A stretch of 64,000 nucleotides of DNA from Thermoanaerobaculia bacterium (GTDB lineage Bacteria > Acidobacteriota > Thermoanaerobaculia > Multivoradales > J023): assembly GCA_030431255.1 (NCBI GenBank), contig JAUIJL010000027.1:1-64000 (forward strand), read 5' to 3'. Both the position numbers and the translations under genes were made by a program. Shown in pieces: positions 59,483 to 64,000 of this stretch (positions are counted from its first letter, which is position 1; every line of letters begins with the position of its first letter). The notes below the pieces were generated by a model that worked only from the letters and a program-made list of their open reading frames with translations, was not told the origin of the DNA and ran no database searches.

Positions 59483-61270
59483 TCAGCTGTAGAGCGATTC
59501 GAGGTCGTCGCCGTAGCGATCCATGACCACTTTCCGTTTGATGCTCAGCTTGGGGGTCAGCATGCCGTTTTCGACACTGAATTCTTCCTCCAGCAGCTTG
59601 AATCGGCGGATGCGCTCGTATCCCTTGAAATCTTTGGAGTATTTCTCCAGCTGGGCTTCGATCAGGGCGTAGACCTTGTCGTTGTCGAGCAGGTCTTTGT
59701 AGTTGCCGGAAAGGCCGCGGTCTTTGGCCCAGCCTTCGAGCGCCGTCCGATCGGGCACGACCAGGGCGACGTTGTGGGGTTTGTTGAAGCCGTGGATGAA
59801 TACCTGCACCACGTAGGGGGAGAGCTGGACCAGCTCTTCCAACGGCGCCGGCACCACGTATTTACCGTTTTCCAGCTTGTATTGCTCTTTGATCCGGCCG
59901 GTGATGTAAAGGAAGCCGTCCTCGTCGAGGCGACCCATGTCGCCGGTGCGGAAGGCGCCGTCGTCGGTCATCACCTTGGCGGTTTCTTCCGGCAGGTTGT
60001 GGTAGCCCTTCATGACGTTCGGACCCTTGATCACGATCTCGCCATTGCCGGTGTCGTCGTCTTCCATGACGCTGGTGTCGATGATCACCTCGACGCCCTT
60101 CAAGGGTTGGCCGACGGAGCCGATTTTGCGCGCACCCGGATGGTTGGCGGTGCAAATGGGGCTGGTTTCCGTGAGGCCGTAGCCCTCGCAGACCATGATG
60201 CCCAATTTATCGATGAAGTCGGCGACGTCGGGGGAGAGGGCGGCACCGCCGGAGCAGGCGTATTTGAGCCGACCACCGAAGCGATCCCGCACCTTGGAAA
60301 AGACCAAGCCGTCGAAGAATTTATGTTTGCTTTCCACCACGAAGGAGCTTTGACCCCGGGCCGCCAGCTGCTTGCGCTTCTCGGCGTTGGCCATGCCCGC
60401 TTCGAAGAGGGCTTTCTTCAGTCCGCCCTCTTCGGCCATGCGCTTTTGCAGGCCGTCGTAGATGCGATTGAAGATGCGGGGCACGGCGTAGAGCACGGTG
60501 GGCCGAACCTCGCCGAAGTTGTCGACCAATTTGTCGATGGATTCGGCGATCGCCATGGCCGCGCCGCGGGACAACAAACAATGCAGCTCACAGGTTTGGC
60601 CGAAGGAGTGGGCCCAGGGCAGAAAGGATACGGAGACGTCGGCGTGGTCCACGGGCAGGATGGCCGACACTCCATTGATATTCGAGCAGATGTTGTTGTG
60701 GGTGAGCAGCACGCCTTTGGGTTTGCCCGTGGTGCCCGAGGTGTAGATGAAACCGCACACCCATTCCGGATCGATGTCCACCACCGGTGTGGGATGATTG
60801 CGCCCGCGGGCTTCGAGGGATCCGAAGCTGGTGACGTCTTCCTCGGGCAAGGCCATGCAGAAGACGTTTTCCAAAGAATCGAGCTCTTGGCTCCAATCTC
60901 GGGTCTGCTCGAAAATCTGATAAGTGGAGGTGAGCAGGACTTTGGCGCCGGAATCCTTGATGATGTATTCCCAATCTTTCGGCAGCTGGGATTCGTACAT
61001 CGGGCAGAAGCGGGCGCCGAGACCGTAGGTGGCGTAGGCGGCGATCGCCCACTCGACCCGATTGGCGGCGATGATGGCGACGGTATCGCCTTGTTTCACC
61101 CCCAGCTCGGCCAATCCGCCGCGCACATGATCCACCCGCTTGCCGAAGGCCCCGTACGTGATCCATTGCCAGCTGCCGTCGACTTTGGTGCCGAAGAGAT
61201 TGCGCTGGGCATGCTTAGCGACGGACTGGGTCAGCACGTCGACGAGATCACTATAGGAGCTCTGCTTCAT
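59483..61270 (-). CDS. AMP-forming long-chain fatty acid-CoA ligase
   Basis: A 595-residue adenylate-forming enzyme. The ATP-binding loop is YTSGTTGKPKGV (residues ~171-182). Other signatures are SFLPWAHSFGQ, the A5 motif GYGLTETSP, and the A7-type FRTGDMGRLDEDGFLYITGR, where the Asp binds ribose. The C-terminal Lys motif lies in NGMLTPKLSIKRKVV. Length and order fit the FadD15-like long-chain acyl-CoA synthetases, which activate fatty acids for lipid synthesis or breakdown. No membrane segment is seen. It is divergent from the uvrA-type gene across 238 bp. Confidence 0.93.
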   Translation of the reverse strand: MKQSSYSDLVDVLTQSVAKHAQRNLFGTKVDGSWQWITYGAFGKRVDHVRGGLAELGVKQGDTVAIIAANRVEWAIAAYATYGLGARFCPMYESQLPKDWEYIIKDSGAKVLLTSTYQIFEQTRDWSQELDSLENVFCMALPEEDVTSFGSLEARGRNHPTPVVDIDPEWVCGFIYTSGTTGKPKGVLLTHNNICSNINGVSAILPVDHADVSVSFLPWAHSFGQTCELHCLLSRGAAMAIAESIDKLVDNFGEVRPTVLYAVPRIFNRIYDGLQKRMAEEGGLKKALFEAGMANAEKRKQLAARGQSSFVVESKHKFFDGLVFSKVRDRFGGRLKYACSGGAALSPDVADFIDKLGIMVCEGYGLTETSPICTANHPGARKIGSVGQPLKGVEVIIDTSVMEDDDTGNGEIVIKGPNVMKGYHNLPEETAKVMTDDGAFRTGDMGRLDEDGFLYITGRIKEQYKLENGKYVVPAPLEELVQLSPYVVQVFIHGFNKPHNVALVVPDRTALEGWAKDRGLSGNYKDLLDNDKVYALIEAQLEKYSKDFKGYERIRRFKLLEEEFSVENGMLTPKLSIKRKVVMDRYGDDLESLYS

Positions 61271-61508
61271 CCTTGCCTCCGGGGAGCTGGTGGTGGCCGA
61301 TCGGGGCCGAAAGTATGGCCTTGGAAGCCGGTATCAAATCATAATTCGCATCTGCGTCCAAGCTGCGTAGGACACCGAGACGAGCCGAAGCGTCCAATTT
61401 TCAAGACTTTGACAGATCGCCGTCAATGGAGACGCATTGACCGAGCCTTTGCCGGGATTCCGGCACCCATTTGGAATCCAACCCCTTCGAGGCAATGAAG
61501 CCCTTCCC

Positions 61509-64000
61509 ATGACCAGCTCTTCCCCAGGCAACGATGCCGCCCTCAAGCGGGCGTCGGGTATTTCCATCCGCAATGCGTCGACCCACAATCTGAAGGGGGT
61601 CAGCTGCTTTATTCCCCACGGTAAGGTCACGGTGGTGACCGGCGTGTCGGGCGCGGGCAAGTCGTCCCTGGCCTTCGACACCCTTTACGCCGAGGCCCAG
61701 CGGCGCTTCGTGGAGTCCATGTCGACCTACGTGCGTCAATTCTTGGAGCAGATGGAGCGACCGCCCGTGGACGCCATCGACGGGGTGCTGCCGGCGGTGG
61801 CGTTGGAGGCCAAAAACTCCGTGCGCAACGCGCGATCCACGGTCGGCACGTTGACCGAGGTCCACGACGTCTTGCGCTTGATCTTCACCCACCTGGGGCG
61901 GGTGGAATGCCCCAACGGCCACGGTCCTGTGCGCGGTTACGGTCCCCAGGAGCTGGCGTCGCTCTTGATCGAGCGTTTCGAGGGCGAGCCGATCCTGCTG
62001 GTGGCGTCGTTGCCCAGGCCGAAGAAGCTGGCCAACGACAAGCTCAAGGAGCTGGTGCGCCAGGGTTATTTCCGGCGTCGGCAGACCGCGGAGGAGCGTG
62101 AAGCCGCTGCTTCGGACGGGGTCGCCAAAGACGGAGCGACCGGCGACATCGTGCGCATGAGCCCTTCGGATCGCTGGACCCTCAAGCTGGATCCCCTGGA
62201 GCTGGTAGTGGGACGGTTCAAACCCCGGGACGACAACCGGGCGCGGTTGGTGTCGGCGATCGAGGAGATTTATCTCTTGGCCGCCGGTCGCGCGCAGGTG
62301 ATCCTCGAAGATGGAAGCCGCTTGTTCTTCGGCCGCGCCCTGACCTGCGAGCACTGCGACGCGGTCATGCGTCGACCGACCCCGGCGCTGTTTTCTTTCA
62401 ACTCGCCTCTCGGCGCGTGCCCGGAATGCCAGGGTTTCGGACGGGTGACGGGCATCGATCGGGAGCGGGTGATTCCCGATCCGAGCAAATCGTTGGATGA
62501 GCGACCGATCGCACCGTGGAACTCGCCGACTTATCAGAAGCATTACCCAGGCCTGCTGCGGGCGTGTCGCGACCACGGCATCGACACGCACGTGCCCGTG
62601 GAACGGCTGAGCGCGGAGGATCGAGAATTCTTGTGGTCGGGGCGCGGCAGCTTCACCAGCCTGGGCAAATTCTTCGCTTGGGTGGAGCGCAAGAGCTACA
62701 AGATGCACCATCGGGTGCTGCTCTCTCGCTATCGGGCGTATACGCCGTGTCCGGAATGCGGCGGAACCCGGCTCAAGCCCGAGGCTCTCGGGGTGCGGAT
62801 AGCGGGTCGCAACGTGGCGGAGCTGTCGGCGCTTTCGGTGGAAGACCTCAGCGTTTGGACGGAAGAGCTCGGCGAGGAGCGCCTCGGCGGAGCGGCGGAG
62901 CATGTGTGGTCGGAGCTGAAGAACCGTCTGGAGACCCTGGAACGGGTGGGCTTGGAGTATTTGACCCTCGATCGCCAGGCCCGCACCCTCTCCGGCGGGG
63001 AGAGCCAGCGGATCCATCTGGCGTCGGCTCTCGGATCGGGTTTGACCGGCACCCTTTACGTTTTGGACGAGCCCACCATCGGTCTGCACGCTCAGGATTC
63101 CCACAAGTTGTTGGCGCTGTTGGGGGATCTGGCGGACCGGGGCAATACGGTGGTGGTGGTGGAGCACGATCGCACCCTGATCGAAGGCGCGGACCATGTG
63201 ATCGACATGGGGCCGCGGGCGGGGGAGCACGGCGGTGAGGTGTTGAGCCAAGGTGGCTTGGCCGAGGTGCTGGCCTGTGAGCAGAGCTTGACCGCCCAGT
63301 ACCTGCGCCCGAGCGGCGAAACGTCGACCGGGCCGGTGATGTCGCCGGAGGCGGTGGAAGCCTTGCCCCGGCTCGCCATCCGCGGCGCCCGGGCGAACAA
63401 TCTGAAGAACCTCGACGTCGAGCTGCCCTTGGGCTGTCTGGTGGCGGTGACCGGGGTGTCGGGCTCGGGCAAGTCGACCCTGATCGAGAACGTGTTGCAC
63501 GGCACCTTCCAGCGATCCAGGGGCGTGGTGGACGTGGAGCCGGGGCAGTGCGACGCCCTCGAAGGTTTCGACGGTCTAGCGGATGTGGTGTTGGTGGACC
63601 AACGACCCTTGGGGCGCTCCAGTCGGTCCAACCCGGTGACCTACACCAAGGCTTACGACGAGATCCGCAAGCTCTTCGCCGCCACGCCCGACGCCGAGCG
63701 TCGGGGCATCTCCGCCGGTCATTTTTCCTTCAACCTCGACAAGGGCCGCTGCCCCACCTGCCAGGGCACCGGCACGACCGAGGTGGACATGCATTTCATG
63801 GCGCCGGTTTCGGTGGTTTGTGAGACCTGCAACGGCAAGCGTTTCCTGCCGGAGATTCTGGCGGTGCGTCTGCGGGGTCGGAATATCTACGAGACCCTCG
63901 AGCTGACCGTCGACCACGCGTTGGAGGTCTTCAGTGACCAAAAGCGCCTGGTGAAAAAGCTGCGCACCCTGGCGGACGTCGGCCTGGGGTATCTGCGCTT
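61509..64000 (+). CDS. uvrA: UvrA-type excinuclease ATPase, 3' end outside window
   Basis: 830 codons are visible and the frame is still open. It shows THNLKGVSC, Walker A GVSGAGKSS (residues ~44-52), YVRQFLEQMERPPVDAIDGVLPAVALEAKNSVRNARSTVGTLTEV, zinc motifs CEHC/CPEC and CPECGGTR, the ABC signature LSGGESQR, LYVLDEPTIGLHAQD, a second Walker A GVSGSGKST, and CPTCQGTG/CETCNGKR. UvrA loads UvrB at damaged DNA in nucleotide-excision repair. Some signature positions differ from canonical UvrA (YVRQFLEQMERP for YARQFLGQME-P), so it may be a paralogue. The ATG at 61509 overlaps the stop of a five-codon frame (ATGAAGCCCTTCCCATGA). Confidence 0.9.
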   Translation, partial: MTSSSPGNDAALKRASGISIRNASTHNLKGVSCFIPHGKVTVVTGVSGAGKSSLAFDTLYAEAQRRFVESMSTYVRQFLEQMERPPVDAIDGVLPAVALEAKNSVRNARSTVGTLTEVHDVLRLIFTHLGRVECPNGHGPVRGYGPQELASLLIERFEGEPILLVASLPRPKKLANDKLKELVRQGYFRRRQTAEEREAAASDGVAKDGATGDIVRMSPSDRWTLKLDPLELVVGRFKPRDDNRARLVSAIEEIYLLAAGRAQVILEDGSRLFFGRALTCEHCDAVMRRPTPALFSFNSPLGACPECQGFGRVTGIDRERVIPDPSKSLDERPIAPWNSPTYQKHYPGLLRACRDHGIDTHVPVERLSAEDREFLWSGRGSFTSLGKFFAWVERKSYKMHHRVLLSRYRAYTPCPECGGTRLKPEALGVRIAGRNVAELSALSVEDLSVWTEELGEERLGGAAEHVWSELKNRLETLERVGLEYLTLDRQARTLSGGESQRIHLASALGSGLTGTLYVLDEPTIGLHAQDSHKLLALLGDLADRGNTVVVVEHDRTLIEGADHVIDMGPRAGEHGGEVLSQGGLAEVLACEQSLTAQYLRPSGETSTGPVMSPEAVEALPRLAIRGARANNLKNLDVELPLGCLVAVTGVSGSGKSTLIENVLHGTFQRSRGVVDVEPGQCDALEGFDGLADVVLVDQRPLGRSSRSNPVTYTKAYDEIRKLFAATPDAERRGISAGHFSFNLDKGRCPTCQGTGTTEVDMHFMAPVSVVCETCNGKRFLPEILAVRLRGRNIYETLELTVDHALEVFSDQKRLVKKLRTLADVGLGYLR

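Overview
The window looks like chromosomal DNA of a GC-rich, secretion-heavy bacterium, most likely an acidobacterium (Thermoanaerobaculia-like). This is inferred from gene content: a PadR regulator translationally coupled to an ATPase-less duplicated FtsX/MacB permease (the ADOP type, typical of Acidobacteriota), FG-GAP and CRTAC1/ASPIC-UnbV proteins, a large TPR lipoprotein, a GEVED-repeat giant with an IPTL-CTERM-like end, and glycine-linked secreted proteases. No rRNA, tRNA or CRISPR array was seen.

Layout. 1-5.5 kb: the tail of one secreted protein and a complete M28 peptidase sharing its last 156 codons, then a GNAT acetyltransferase and a GMC oxidoreductase. 5.9-14.7 kb: a more AT-rich array of integron gene cassettes with no integrase in the window (CALIN type). 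Five clear and three shorter or decayed attC-like sites can be drawn. For consecutive good sites the R'' box is the reverse complement of the R' box that opened the same cassette, as integron recombination predicts. Cassettes encode an alpha/beta-hydrolase membrane protein, a helical membrane protein, a caspase-like protease, a SLATT membrane effector with a small membrane partner, a nuclease-like/SIR2 fusion, small unknowns, a truncated gene and an EF-hand-like protein. This reads like a store of single-gene anti-phage or abortive-infection modules. An ankyrin-repeat protein and a cpYpsA/SLOG protein follow.

16-31 kb: PadR-ADOP permease with a promoter overlapped by two inverted repeats; a secreted FG-GAP protein; an SRPBCC protein behind two GCAACC-N4-GGTTGC palindromes; a lone RHH-like antitoxin; a cyclodeaminase/aminotransferase pair; a methyltransferase; a zinc-ribbon membrane protein; a lipoprotein; a DnaJ-type zinc finger/Hint protein; and a pnuC-nadR NAD-salvage operon. 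One leader motif precedes both the zinc-ribbon membrane protein and the Hint protein.

31-40 kb: one 2,660-residue secreted protein with DUF11-like, SdrD_B-like and seven GEVED repeats, and a small DUF3995 membrane protein. 40.2-42.6 kb: an intact-ended IS66 element (23-bp perfect inverted repeats, 8-bp target duplication). Its transposase has a nonsense codon, and it landed in the start codon of the next gene. 42.6-55 kb: a more AT-rich signalling island with that gene (winged helix plus ParA-like domain without a P-loop), a GAF/PAS histidine kinase and a receiver, facing an opposite-strand row with a propeller diguanylate cyclase, a GGDEF-less copy of the same receptor, a pentapeptide membrane protein and secreted or lipoproteins. 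55-64 kb: TPR lipoprotein, CRTAC1 protein with an in-frame repeat insertion in its signal peptide, long-chain acyl-CoA ligase, and a UvrA-type ATPase running off the end.
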